This document shows positions 29,637 to 38,279 of a stretch of 64,000 nucleotides of DNA, piece by piece; within the stretch, counting starts at the first letter, position 1, and each line of letters starts with the position of its first letter. The translations under genes were made by a program, and so were the position numbers. Source of the stretch: Paraburkholderia sp. BL9I2N2. GTDB lineage: Bacteria; Pseudomonadota; Gammaproteobacteria; Burkholderiales; Burkholderiaceae. Below the pieces are notes generated by a model. The model was given only the letters and a program-made list of their open reading frames with translations, ran no database searches and had not been told where the DNA came from. Location of the stretch: positions 496,001 to 560,000 of the forward strand of contig NZ_SMGP01000003.1 in assembly GCF_004339745.1 (NCBI RefSeq), in the 5' to 3' direction.

Positions 29637-30167
29637 TCATGCTGTCGTGCCGCTGCTGTTCAGGCTCTCTAGCGCCTTCCTCAGGCGTTCCTCCTGGTCG
29701 TTCGTCAGAGACGTCTTCAATACCTTTCCGCCGAAAGGTTTCAGTTCCGGCAGGACCTTGTCGAAGTTCACGCGACGCACGAGGATGAAGAGCGCGGACG
29801 AACCCGGCTCAATGTTCTGGCCCGTCGAACGCATGAAATCGTCATCGATCCCATAGTCCGAGAGCGCCCCCGACAACGCGCCCGTGCCAGCACCGATGGC
29901 CATGCCCGTTGCCAGTCCGACGAGCGGATTGAGCAACATCAGCCCAACCAGCGCACCAAACAGACCACCCCAGGCCGCGCCGCTGAGCGCGCCGATCTTG
30001 ACTAGATCGACGGCTTGCTTGAGGTGTACCTTGCCCTTCGCGCTGCGGACCACGATGCAGGCATCCTCAAGGTCGATCAGGTGCTCCTTTTGCATCTGCT
30101 GGAGTTTGGTCAATACCTGGTCGGCCGTCTCTTCGCCTTTGAAGCTTACAACGACTAGATCGCTCAT
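29637..30167 (-). CDS. DUF1269 membrane protein
   Basis: A 176-residue protein with an N-terminal ferredoxin-like region (MSDLVVVSFKGEETADQVL), a central glycine-rich hydrophobic hairpin (AWGGLFGALVGLMLLNP, VGLATGMAIGAGTGALSGAL) and a C-terminal soluble part (SALFILVRRVNFDKVLPEL). This matches the DUF1269 family, which recurs in stress and envelope gene clusters but has no defined biochemical role. AATGGAGC precedes the ATG. Stress upstream element copy 5 lies about 190 bp before it in the same orientation. Confidence 0.85.
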   Translation of the reverse strand: MSDLVVVSFKGEETADQVLTKLQQMQKEHLIDLEDACIVVRSAKGKVHLKQAVDLVKIGALSGAAWGGLFGALVGLMLLNPLVGLATGMAIGAGTGALSGALSDYGIDDDFMRSTGQNIEPGSSALFILVRRVNFDKVLPELKPFGGKVLKTSLTNDQEERLRKALESLNSSGTTA

Positions 30168-30344
30168 CGATTTGCTCCATTTCTCTGGGAAATAAAACGA
30201 GACCCTTCCGCGGCAAGACGGTTGAATCCATGCTCAGATCAGGTCGCAAGCCGGTGGACCGCGCCGCGAAGCAGCGGTGGTGCCAGCCAGCCTTGCATGT
30301 CCCGTCCGGCGTGTACCTTCGGACGTTGACGTGGCCATTGACCC

Positions 30345-30427
30345 GATGATGATGACATCAAGACTAGGCTCTTGCCGGTTGCACTTCTTCCTCATTCCTG
30401 CAAAGACGTGTCGGATCTCTGCGTTCC
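30345..30427 (-). repeat. Stress-island upstream element, copy 5 (between DUF1269 and BON genes)
   Basis: Plus strand: CATCAAGACTAGGCTCTTG, then CACTTCTTCCTCATTCCTG, then GACGTGTCGGATCTCTGCG. It is the best match to copy 3. It faces the DUF1269 gene on the minus strand, with TAGGCT nearest that gene. Confidence 0.6.
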
Positions 30428-30544
30428 AGCGGCGCGGCTTCCAGACGTGAACGTACGGCAGCATTCAGCAAAAACTGCGCAGGCGAAGGGAAGAAAATCT
30501 GCCCCGCGCGCGTTAGTCCATTAACAAACCGACTAGGAGCAGCG

Positions 30545-30907
30545 ATGAGAACCGACGACGACATCAAACGAGATTTGAAGTACGAACTGAAGTGGGATCC
30601 GGACATCGATCCATCAGATATCGGGGTTGCGGTCAAGGACGGCGCGGTCACATTGTCTGGTTTCGCACGCAGCTTCCGGCAAAGGCAAAAGGCCGAGGAG
30701 GACGCGACGCGTGTGCGCGGCGTGAAGGGGGGCGCAAACGATATGGAGGTGCGGTTGCCTCTGATCAACAAGCGGCCCGATCCGGAGATCGTGCGCGAGA
30801 TCATTGCCCAACTGAAGGCCGAGGTGCCTTATGCGGCGGACACCATCAAGGCGATCGTCAGGGACGGACAGGTGACGCTGAAGGGCGAAGTCGAATGGGA
30901 CTACTAG
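30545..30907 (+). CDS. BON-domain protein cut short by a nonsense codon
   Basis: A 120-residue cytoplasmic or periplasmic protein with BON repeats: MRTDDDIKRDLKYELKWDPD with VKDGAVTLSGFARSF, and ADTIKAIVRDGQVTLKGEVE. AGGAG lies just upstream of the ATG. It stops at a TAG after EWDY (30905-30907). In the same frame beyond it the family sequence resumes (RRRAADTALRVSGVTGLTNE) to the stop at about 31026. The stop sits where BON proteins usually carry Gln (WDYQR), so a single C-to-T change probably truncated a roughly 160-residue protein. BON domains are linked to phospholipid binding and osmotic stress. Confidence 0.8.
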   Translation: MRTDDDIKRDLKYELKWDPDIDPSDIGVAVKDGAVTLSGFARSFRQRQKAEEDATRVRGVKGGANDMEVRLPLINKRPDPEIVREIIAQLKAEVPYAADTIKAIVRDGQVTLKGEVEWDY

Positions 30908-31079
30908 CGCCGCCGCGCGGCCGACACGGCGCTGCGGGTGAGCGGCGTAACCGGCCTGACGAACGAGATCGAGATGGTGACCCAGGGCAGCATCCAGTTC
31001 GAGAAACTCTTGTCGCTCTGGTTTAATCGCCGGCGGGGGAGTCGGGGTCGTCGTTTTGCTCGCAACTTCGTCAAATGAA

Positions 31080-31907
31080 TCAACTACCGACGTTACGGTG
31101 AGCAAGCCGGTATGCGCGCGGCGTCACACCGGTGTATCGATGAAACACTTCGGTGAAATGCTGCTGAGTCTGAAACCCCGCGCGCGCGCCAACGTCAACC
31201 AAGGGAATGGTCTCCTCGCACAACATCGTCCTCGCAAATTTCACTCGTTCGAGTGTCACGTACCGATGGGGCGGCCTGCCTGTTACCCTTTTGAAAGCAC
31301 GCGCAAAGTTTGATGCACCCATGTGCACCAGCAATGCGAGTTGCTCGACCAAAATTGGTTCGGCTATGTGCTCATGAACGAAGGCTTGAATGCGAGTCAG
31401 CATTTGATGCGTAAGAGGTATATCCGGCTCCGCCGCACCAGCACAGTGCCCGTGGCGCAGCGCGATGTGCACCGAGATGACATCGGCAAAAGCGTCGGCG
31501 CAGACAGGGTCGATGATCTCCGCATGATGCAGAGCGCCCAATGTGTCCGCGGCCTCTCGCAGGAACGGATCCCAAGACTTAGACCATTTCGGGACCGCAT
31601 CAAACGCTTCTTGCGAGACTTGCCCAAGTACGCCCGGTTTAAGTACGATAACCCATCCCTTGGGATCGTTGTCAGCGATCGTGGCCAACTGCGCGCCCGC
31701 CGGAATGACTGCGACAAATGGATCACTTATCAGGATGGCGTGATTCACTCCGAGGTCGTCGCAGCCCGCGGCCTGTACAACAGTGGTACCTGTCGGCATA
31801 ACGAGCCGAAGACCCAGCACTGAATTCAGCCCGCCATTGGTGAAAGCGACGTTCATGGGTTGGCAGCGTAACCCGCGATCCGAGGTCGACCCTATTTCTT
31901 GCTTCAT
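31080..31907 (-). CDS. AraC-family regulator, copy 2
   Basis: A 275-residue paralogue of the regulator at 15208-16035, differing at about 46 positions by eye. Both helix-turn-helix units are intact (ALLVHMGASNFARAFKRVT; AGFQTQQHFTEVFHRYTGVT). AAGGAGGAGA before the ATG at 31907 is a better ribosome binding site than in copy 1. Differences cluster in the sensing domain and in the linker before the DNA-binding half. The DNA-binding helices are nearly unchanged, so both proteins may read the same operators but sense different signals. It points toward copy 1 across 15 kb of stress genes. Confidence 0.9.
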   Translation of the reverse strand: MKQEIGSTSDRGLRCQPMNVAFTNGGLNSVLGLRLVMPTGTTVVQAAGCDDLGVNHAILISDPFVAVIPAGAQLATIADNDPKGWVIVLKPGVLGQVSQEAFDAVPKWSKSWDPFLREAADTLGALHHAEIIDPVCADAFADVISVHIALRHGHCAGAAEPDIPLTHQMLTRIQAFVHEHIAEPILVEQLALLVHMGASNFARAFKRVTGRPPHRYVTLERVKFARTMLCEETIPLVDVGARAGFQTQQHFTEVFHRYTGVTPRAYRLAHRNVGS

Positions 31908-31943
31908 GATAAGCAGAAGTCTCCTCCTTGACTGGTTACACAT

Positions 31944-32184
31944 CTAAGGTTAGGTCGAATTCAAGGCCGCTTAAGGCAGATTCGTAATATGGGCGCAAGC
32001 AACCCGACTTCGTTGATGGACATGCTGCTGAGCTATATTGCTGGGCACCTCGGAACGACGCTCGACACGCTATTAGCCGGGATTCAAAGCAACCCATCGT
32101 TCCTGAAGGCTTTCTCAGCTAACGCTTACGCCGGTTCTTACGGAGTGTTCGAAAGCGGTCAGGTTCGCGAAGCGGCATGACATG
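31944..32184 (+). other. Leader of araC copy 2 and an unrecognised short frame
   Basis: The first ~45 bases continue the inverted repeat. Then a 63-codon frame (31989-32180) begins MGASNPTSLMDMLLSYIAGH and ends VFESGQVREAA. I recognise no family and see no strong ribosome binding site, so it is not called as a gene. Confidence 0.35.
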
Positions 32185-32575
32185 CGCACCGCACGCGCGT
32201 CCGCGAACTGGGAACATCGATCGGACTTGGCCTGGGTAAGGCGTTGCGCTCGAATGGAGCCTGCAGATCATCGCGATCCCGACCAGGTATGCAGGCTCAA
32301 AGATGACACCGATCTATGGACTGACCGAGGACGGCCGGAAAGGTATGGGACGCGACCTGCGTGTGTTGCCGAAGACGCTTATCCACGACCCGGGCTGTCA
32401 CGTGAATTGCCGCCCGGCCTGTCGTTCATGAGCGGCCTCAATGCCATTGCGCATGCGGCGGAGGGGTTGTACGCCATGACGGCAATCCAGTCATGCCGCT
32501 GATGGCCGAAGACGGAATACGTGCGTCGGCGACCACACTGCGCGGCATCGAGAACGAGTTCGAAGCCTGTTAGCG
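32185..32575 (+). pseudogene. Relic of an iron-containing alcohol dehydrogenase-type maleylacetate reductase
   Basis: Pieces in different frames follow the maleylacetate reductase order: SIGLGLGKAL, then a TYAGSEMTPIxG-like region (codons near 32283-32310 give M-T-P-I-Y-G), LRVLPKTLIHDPG, and GLSFMSGLNAIAHAAEGLYA, then NPVMPLMAEDGIRA. Several frameshifts make it non-functional. It lies inside the inverted repeat arm and is absent from arm 1. Such reductases finish aromatic-compound breakdown, so an old degradation cluster may have been here. Confidence 0.65.
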
Positions 32576-32878
32576 ACCAGCGATTGCTTCTGCATCGGCT
32601 TACTATCAAGCCACATCACGGTATCAACGTCGCACGTTTCGCGGAGCAGTTCCCGAAGCTCGAGCGCCGGCGCGAGTTGCTGCGCTAATCTGCGCGCGCG
32701 GCACCGCGTCTGCGCCGCTGCAACGGCAACCGATTGCTGCGATCGCAAGAGGATAGCTGCGGTTTTCAGGCTAACGGGTCTCCTGAGCGACATTTGACGC
32801 TCAAGCAGCTTGCTCCCCTCGACGCTAGACTGTGGTAAGCAGCCAGGTGCTCGCCGAGCACGACGTTACCAGGAAACC

Positions 32879-33206
32879 CCGAAAGAGCAGGCGGCGATCA
32901 TGCGGCACGACGAATAGTCACGCGGAGGTGCACTGATCGGCGCGCTGCCCATGGATCGAATGTGCCGCGCGTCAAATGCATCGATTGGGATCGGTGCGAG
33001 ACAAATGTCAATGATGCTCGCTGTAGTCGGACCTCGCCTTAGGTGCCGCGCGTACCTTTGCGTATTGAAACTCTGGCAGCGCCTTGATCGCATCTTTCGT
33101 CGCACCGGCAAGCACCAGTTTGCCATTGACGAAATCGAGCTGCTCGATCGGAATGGCCACATCGTGATGCGACACCCCCAGAAACTGGTTTGCGGCGACG
33201 ATTGCA
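32879..33206. pseudogene. mgtC tail and PRC-barrel 3' half (remnants in arm 2)
   Basis: On the plus strand 32879-32917 encodes PKEQAAIMRHDE and a stop, the end of MgtC. On the minus strand 33008-33206 encodes the last ~66 residues of the PRC-barrel protein (AANQFLGVSHHDVAIPIEQL to KARSDYSEHH), with only a few changes from the intact gene at 13863. The rest of both genes is missing. Confidence 0.8.
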
Positions 33207-33399
33207 CGACATGGTTCCAAAGTTTGACACTGTACGGAAGACTGCGCTCACGGTCGCAGAGAAACTCGGTGACGAGGAATAGCGGTTGGGCCCGCCGTTG
33301 CGATTTACCCCAGCCCGATGCATGCAGAAAACTTTCGCGTTCTGATACTAGACTGTGAAAACACGCTACGGCGCAGCACATCTTTCCAGGAGAAAAGTC

Positions 33400-34035
33400 A
33401 TGAGCATTCTGTTAATTGGCGCAAGCGGGAGAACGGGTTGGCTAGTGGCCGGAAAATTGCATGCCTCCGCCATCCCGTTCTGCCCGTTGATACGCAACGC
33501 GACAAAAAGCGATGCTTTCGAGCGGTTCGGCGTCCGACCGCTCATTGCCGACCTGTCTGGCGATTTCTCGCATGTATTCAGCGGCATACATACTGTCATT
33601 TATGCCGCCGGCTCGGCAGAAACCGAGGGCTCGGAGCAGGAACGCCTGATCGACCGCGACTCGATCATCAAGTCGGTCGATTACGCAAAGCAAAGCAGCG
33701 TGGACCTTTTTGTCGTTATCAGTACATTGCTTGCGTACGCGCCGGAACGCTCGCAACAAGCACTGCAACACTACGCACAAATGAAACGCGAATCGGACGA
33801 CTACGTGATTGCTAGCGGGCTCGATTACCTTGTGCTGCGCCCCGGCACGCTGACAATGGAGCCGGGAGTTGGAACCATCCAGATCGTGTCGGATGCCAAC
33901 TCTCCGCGCGACACGGTGGCGCGGGAAGATGTGGCCGAGGTCGTTCTCGATGCGCTCAAGGCGCGACTCGTGAACAAGGTAATTGGTTTTGTAGGAGGAG
34001 ACGTGCCTATTGGAGATGCGTTAGCCCGCGTGTAG
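33400..34035 (+). CDS. NAD(P)-binding atypical SDR / NmrA-like protein
   Basis: A 211-residue Rossmann-fold protein: ILLIGASGRTGWLVAGKL is the nucleotide-binding loop, followed by ADLSGDFSHVFSGIHTVIYA, a substrate-domain segment, YVIASGLDYLVLRPGTLTME and GFVGGDVPIGDAL. This pattern fits the YwnB/YtfG-like atypical short-chain dehydrogenases, which bind NAD(P)H and often act as redox sensors or quinone reductases. The classical YxxxK pair is not obvious (HYAQMKRE is close). CCAGGAGAA supports the ATG at 33400. A TACTAGACTG-type motif lies near 33345, similar to the core of the stress upstream elements. It stands alone. Confidence 0.8.
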   Translation: MSILLIGASGRTGWLVAGKLHASAIPFCPLIRNATKSDAFERFGVRPLIADLSGDFSHVFSGIHTVIYAAGSAETEGSEQERLIDRDSIIKSVDYAKQSSVDLFVVISTLLAYAPERSQQALQHYAQMKRESDDYVIASGLDYLVLRPGTLTMEPGVGTIQIVSDANSPRDTVAREDVAEVVLDALKARLVNKVIGFVGGDVPIGDALARV

Positions 34036-34495
34036 CCCTGCGACCTGATCACGGCATCAAATCCGCTTTCTCGAACGCCTACCGTGTGCCTTAGCGTTCT
34101 TCAGGCGAAGTCTGCGGATGAGTCTGCCTGTCGAAGCCACGGCTACTTCGACCACGGCCAGAGTGAAGTGCGCAGCCAGCGGTCCGTCGGTCAACAATTT
34201 GAGCATGCGGAACGGACTAACTTCGTTGGTAGCCAGAAATGCTGGTTTTGTCGATAAGGGATGAGAGTGAAAACGGGACCGGCATGATGAGGAATGCTTA
34301 TATCGTCAACGAATTGAACTGCTCGGCACAAGCTTGGCCGCTACCGCTGTCTTTCATCTGCCCTTTCGCAGTCATGTGCATGAGTTCGGTTCCGCCAACT
34401 GAAATGCGGCCACACCGAAAGGTCTTGAAGCCGAGCATCGGGGTTCTGGTGCAAATAGGAAAGCAGGTCCAGAAGTTTCTTATATGGAGGATACC
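34036..34495. other. No supported gene
   Basis: Between the NAD(P)-binding gene and the IS6 relic no coding sequence can be supported. Short frames here have no family features. Confidence 0.4.
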
Positions 34496-34935
34496 TTATC
34501 GATTGAACAACGCCGCAGTCCATACGGCAGGCGCAGCGGCATTCTCGAGGACTGAGCTTCGCGAGATCGAATTGGCCCCTTGCGAATGCGATGCGTCAAC
34601 TCGACGCCTGAAATCGTGGTCGCGGCACTCCTGAACCGTTTGAATCCTAGCATCACGCTCGTTCAGGATTTGATGTAGCGATGGTCCTGCTCGATCACAT
34701 TGTTCAGATATTTTGACGATCGGACCTTTCGTGTCGTCAGGCAGCAGACCATCGGTCTTCATCTCGGGCACCGCGCGGTGTGAGGCAGCATAACCATCTT
34801 GCGTGATGGTCTCTGGCGACCGACCCTGATGCCTGAGGACCTTTCTGAAGAAGGCTTTGGCGGCGGCCACGTCGCGCCTCGCCCTGAGCATGAAGTTCAT
34901 CGACACGCCACGATCAACCTGCAGGTATCTAACCG
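34496..34935 (-). pseudogene. IS6-family transposase, C-terminal relic
   Basis: Minus strand: YLQVDRGVSMNFMLRARRDV, then AAAKAFFRKVLRHQGRSPET and ITQDGYAASHRAVPEMKTDG, the catalytic core of an IS6/IS26-like DDE transposase. After about 34740 the frame shifts, and later family blocks appear out of frame. The N-terminal ~100 residues are missing, and a dnaE2 fragment begins at the junction near 34940. A separate N-terminal IS6 piece lies at 43853. Confidence 0.8.
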
Positions 34936-34944
34936 ATTCTCGGA

Positions 34945-35340
34945 CTTTATTTGCATCAGAGCCGCCGCGTGACTCTCCGGAAAACCATATTCACCGAACC
35001 CCTGGATCTGCGCAAAGATGGCCTCGGCAAACTCGTGGTCGAAGCCACGCTCGAGCATCCGGTTCACGATGCGGTCGTAGTAGGCTTCGAGTACGCCCTT
35101 GCGGCGCTTCGCAGCCATCGCGCGACGCAGCTGGTCGGCCTCGCCGGCGGTGAATCCGGCCGCGAGCATTGCGACCTGCATCACCTGCTCCTGAAAGATC
35201 GGCACACCGAGCGTGCGCGAGAGCGCCTGCTCCATTTGCGGACTCGGATAGGTGAACGGCTCCAGTCCCTGCCGCCGGCGCAGGTAGGGATGCACCATGC
35301 CGCCCTGCACGGGGGCCGGACGCACGATCGCCACCCTTAA
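34945..35340 (-). pseudogene. dnaE2: Internal fragment of error-prone DNA polymerase DnaE2 (ImuC)
   Basis: About 130 residues of a C-family polymerase: VAIVRPAPVQGGMVHPYLRR, RQGLEPFTYPSPQMEQAL, GVPIFQEQVMQVAMLAAGF, EADQLRRAMAAKRRKG and GFGEYGFPESHAAALMQIKS. This is the polymerase/thumb region of DnaE2, the error-prone SOS polymerase acting with ImuA/ImuB. Both ends are missing, with IS6 DNA at one side, so it is a passenger fragment. Confidence 0.85.
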
Positions 35341-35519
35341 GGTTTTCATAAGATTAATTGCCTACCCTTGCGGAAGGCTTGACCGCCGCGGGGCGCCGGA
35401 GAGGTGTCCCGGCGGGCCATGGTTCTGCCCGGCTTCTAGGCGTCTGCTACGGCAACCAAACAACAACGAATTTCTGGCAGCTGGCGCGTGAAGTAAATGC
35501 TTAGGGGTTTACCCCTCCA

Positions 35520-35546
35520 TAAATTATTACGAAATATTGCCGTAAC
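35520..35546 (+). promoter_or_regulatory. FliA (sigma-28)-like promoter before the MCP gene
   Basis: TAAA at 35520-35523, a 15-base spacer, then GCCGTAAC at 35539-35546. The enterobacterial consensus is TAAA-N15-GCCGATAA, so the -35, the spacing and the GCCG core match. It lies 41 bases before the chosen MCP start, as expected for a class 3 motility gene. Confidence 0.55.
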
Positions 35547-35586
35547 CCCCGATGACCTTTTTTTAATCTCGGACGGTGCAGAAGCC

Positions 35587-37206
35587 ATGAAAAAGCTAAC
35601 GTTTGCGCAGAAACTCTGGCTGCCGCTTTACGTCAGTCTCGCCTGCCTGATCGCGGTCACCGGTTTCGACGCGTGGACACTGCACGGTGTGCGCATTGAA
35701 GAGCGCAAAAACGACCTGGCGAACAACGCCGACAACGTGGTCAGCCTGGTGACACAGTATGCGGAACTCGAGCGACGCGGAGTGCTCACGCGTGACGCCG
35801 CGCAGAACGAGGCAATGGAGCGCATCAAGGGCATGCGGTTCGGCAATGACGGTTACTACACCGTCATGACTGACCAACCCAGGATGCTGATGCACCCGTT
35901 CAAGCCCGAACTGATCGGCAAGGTACTCGGCGACTTCAGGGATGCTAACGGCACTGCGTTGTACCGCGATGCGGTCAATGTTGCCAAGGCGAATGGCAGT
36001 GGATTTATCCGGTACGTGTGGCCACGCCCGGGCGAAGAGCAACCGGCGGCAAAGCTCACCCGCGTCGCGACGTTCAAACCGTGGGGCTGGATTTTTCTTA
36101 ACGGCGTGTATATCGACGACATCGATCGTGCCTTTTACCGTTCGCTCTTGCGCTCTGGTTGCATCCTGGTCATCGCCGCGCTGGTGCTCTCGATAGTTGT
36201 CGTTCTGCTCAATCGGGCGCTGCGACGCTCGCTCGGCGGCGACCCGGACGTGACGGCTGAGGCAGCACGTCGCATCGCGGGCGGCGATCTGAGCATGCTG
36301 GTGGACACGCGCGGCGCCGGCGAGCGCAGTGTGTTGTACGCCATCGAAGAAATGCGCCACCAGCTCGCACATGTGGTGGGCGCTATAAGAAACTCGACAG
36401 AGTCGATCAGGTCCGCCTCCCAGGAGATCGCCGTGGGCAATGGTGATCTTTCGCAACGCACCGAGGAGCAGGCCGCATCCCTACAGGAGACGACTTCAAG
36501 CATGGAGCAGATAACTTCAATGGTGACCAGCAATGCGGACAACGCATTGCGCGCCAACGAGCTGGCGGGCACCGCATCGGAGATCGCCGATCGGGGTGGC
36601 GAAGTGGTCGGGAAGGTGGTCGAAACGATGCAGGATATCTCAGACTCGTCGGCGAAGATCGCCGAGATCGTCGGCGTCATCGAGGGCATCGCGTTCCAGA
36701 CGAACATCCTTGCGCTAAATGCCGCCGTAGAAGCGGCTCGCGCGGGCGAACAGGGCAGGGGCTTTGCCGTCGTCGCGAGCGAGGTGCGCAGCCTCGCGCT
36801 GCGCGCAGCGGCAGCTGCCAAAGACGTGAAGCTGCTGGTTCAGGATTCGGTTAGCCGGGTGAGTGGGGGCTCCGCGCTGGTGTCCGAGGCTGGCGCGGCC
36901 ATTCGCGAGATGGTCGGTGCTGTGAAGCGCGTTGACTCGATCATCCATGAGATCGCCGCAGCATCCAGTGAACAAAGCACCGGCATCCAGGAGGTCGGCA
37001 AGGCGATTTCACAGATGGACGCGGTCACCCAGCAGAACGCGGCGCTCGTCGAGCAGGCAGCCGCCGCGGCGCAATCGCTCAGCGAGCAGGCCAACGGACT
37101 GGCGCGGGTTGTCGCGACCTTCCGTTTGCCAGACGCAGATCATGGCTCGGAAATCGATGTTGAGCCCGTAGCGTCGACGAAGACAGCTGATGTCAGCGTC
37201 GCCTGA
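35587..37206 (+). CDS. Methyl-accepting chemotaxis protein with Cache sensor
   Basis: A 539-residue receptor starting MKKLTFAQKLWLPLYVSL. TM1 lies at about 10-30, a single Cache (sCache_2-type) periplasmic domain at about 35-180 (GMRFGNDGYYTVMTDQPRML, ANGSGFIRYVWPRPG, FKPWGWIFLNGVYIDDI), TM2 at about 190-212, then HAMP and a cytoplasmic signalling domain with FQTNILALNAAVEAARAGEQ. Such sCache receptors often sense organic acids. A longer in-frame start at 35497 would overlap the FliA-like promoter, so 35587 is preferred although its ribosome binding site is weak. Confidence 0.9.
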   Translation: MKKLTFAQKLWLPLYVSLACLIAVTGFDAWTLHGVRIEERKNDLANNADNVVSLVTQYAELERRGVLTRDAAQNEAMERIKGMRFGNDGYYTVMTDQPRMLMHPFKPELIGKVLGDFRDANGTALYRDAVNVAKANGSGFIRYVWPRPGEEQPAAKLTRVATFKPWGWIFLNGVYIDDIDRAFYRSLLRSGCILVIAALVLSIVVVLLNRALRRSLGGDPDVTAEAARRIAGGDLSMLVDTRGAGERSVLYAIEEMRHQLAHVVGAIRNSTESIRSASQEIAVGNGDLSQRTEEQAASLQETTSSMEQITSMVTSNADNALRANELAGTASEIADRGGEVVGKVVETMQDISDSSAKIAEIVGVIEGIAFQTNILALNAAVEAARAGEQGRGFAVVASEVRSLALRAAAAAKDVKLLVQDSVSRVSGGSALVSEAGAAIREMVGAVKRVDSIIHEIAAASSEQSTGIQEVGKAISQMDAVTQQNAALVEQAAAAAQSLSEQANGLARVVATFRLPDADHGSEIDVEPVASTKTADVSVA

Positions 37207-37374
37207 ACGCCCGGTGGTGGGATGGCTCGCCGTGCTAGCCGGTTCTTCCTGTTCATATGGATTGTCGTGACGCATTGGTGGACCCTGCCGTGTAGCTTTA
37301 GCGCCAACCGCCCTGATGCAGGCGAGGTGATTCAAGCGCTCATTCGAAATTGCGGAAGTTAGTAGGAGAAGCAG

Positions 37375-37632
37375 ATGGGTATCGTGGAGAACGAGATCGG
37401 GCAACTCGAAAAGACGGTGAATACGCTGATCCGCCGTCCGCGCCTTATCCGCCGCGAATACTGGGTGTCCGAAATTGAAGATGTGCTTGGACGTCCGGGC
37501 ATCCCGGCAAGGGATCGGCAGCGCTTATGGGCGCTTCTGGATTTACTCGCGACGGTCGCGAATGAGCGCTCGGTCCAGGCTTCGGCTGAGCCAAACGAGT
37601 CCGGGAACGGAGATTGCCATGCTTCCAAATAG
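37375..37632 (+). CDS. Small hypothetical protein, first gene of the fliG chain
   Basis: An 85-residue soluble protein (MGIVENEIGQLEKTVNTLIR to NESGNGDCHASK) rich in charged residues and probably helical. TAGGAGAAG precedes the ATG. Its 3' end overlaps the next small frame by 14 bases. I do not recognise the family. Its position suggests a function linked to the downstream flagellar switch protein. Confidence 0.6.
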   Translation: MGIVENEIGQLEKTVNTLIRRPRLIRREYWVSEIEDVLGRPGIPARDRQRLWALLDLLATVANERSVQASAEPNESGNGDCHASK

Positions 37633-37795
37633 TCGACATCCTTCGAACACACTTGCTCATGAAGAGGAGGCACTGCACGCGCACGTCGTCGCTGCGTCGC
37701 TCTCACTTGCATTGTCGATGGCGTCTACATGTTCCGGGGCAGCCACGCCGGGGATGATTGCGCCCCTTTCATACCTACCCGAGGAATGTGCATGA
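37619..37795 (+). CDS. Small hypothetical protein, second in the chain
   Basis: A 58-residue frame starting MLPNSRHPSNTLAHEEEALH and ending PLSYLPEECA, with a moderately hydrophobic middle (AHVVAASLSLALSMAST). It begins inside the preceding gene and ends in ATGA, its stop overlapping the start of the next gene. Only this tight overlap supports it; no family is recognised. Confidence 0.4.
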   Translation: MLPNSRHPSNTLAHEEEALHAHVVAASLSLALSMASTCSGAATPGMIAPLSYLPEECA

Positions 37796-38175
37796 CCCCC
37801 GTGCGCCCGGGCGGCGAACGAACATATGTGCGGCCAGCGCCCGAAATCGTAGGGGCGTTTCGAGAGCTGTACATTCTTTCGAGCGCCGCTGCGCAGCTCG
37901 GCGGCTATGGGTTTGAGGTCTCTGAGCTGCAGTGGCGTGCAGTGGCTGAGCGCACCGAAAAGGCCAGGACTGCCCTTCATCGTGAGCCCGTGCGCGACAC
38001 GGACGCCGTCGCGGCACTTCGTCGCCTTTTGGCAATTTGCGAGTACATCATCGAGCTTTACATCGCAGGACGGAAGTGCCCGCCCGCAGTCTGGCGGGAG
38101 GCAGGCAAGCTGGGGCGCGATGCCTATGCTTACATCGATCCGGGTGTCAACGGGAAACGGGGACCAGACTTATGA
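37792..38175 (+). CDS. Hypothetical protein, third in the chain
   Basis: A 127-residue soluble protein (MTPVRPGGERTYVRPAPEIV to YIDPGVNGKRGPDL), mostly helical by composition, with a central RTEKARTALHREPVRDTDAV AALRR-type stretch. GAGGAA lies before the ATG, which overlaps the previous stop (ATGA). It ends in another ATGA overlap. No family recognised; not a known flagellar protein to me. Confidence 0.6.
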   Translation: MTPVRPGGERTYVRPAPEIVGAFRELYILSSAAAQLGGYGFEVSELQWRAVAERTEKARTALHREPVRDTDAVAALRRLLAICEYIIELYIAGRKCPPAVWREAGKLGRDAYAYIDPGVNGKRGPDL

Positions 38176-38279
38176 ATGCTCCGCCGGTAATGAGACCGGT
38201 CCGGCGCTGCATGAGGGCGCACGGTTCGGGTGATCGGAAAATACATACGTGCCTCTGTGGGCGAAGGTGTATCCGGTGA
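38172..38279 (+). CDS. Possible 35-aa peptide coupled to fliG
   Basis: ATG at 38172 overlaps the previous stop as ATGA. The frame reads MNAPPVMRPVRRCMRAHG, SGDRKIHTCLCGRRCIR, and ends at 38279, overlapping the preferred fliG start at 38276. It is Arg/Cys rich. It may only be a translational bridge into fliG. Confidence 0.3.
   Translation: MNAPPVMRPVRRCMRAHGSGDRKIHTCLCGRRCIR

Larger units (their letters stand above)
31062..33206 (-). repeat. Inverted duplication, arm 2
   Basis: Reverse-complement counterpart of 14099-16053. It contains araC copy 2, its leader, a foreign insert (about 32000-32785) with a maleylacetate reductase relic, the spacer with AGCACCTGGCTGCTTA (minus strand), the last 12 codons of mgtC and the 3' half of the PRC gene. 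Similarity stops abruptly at 33206. Confidence 0.8.
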
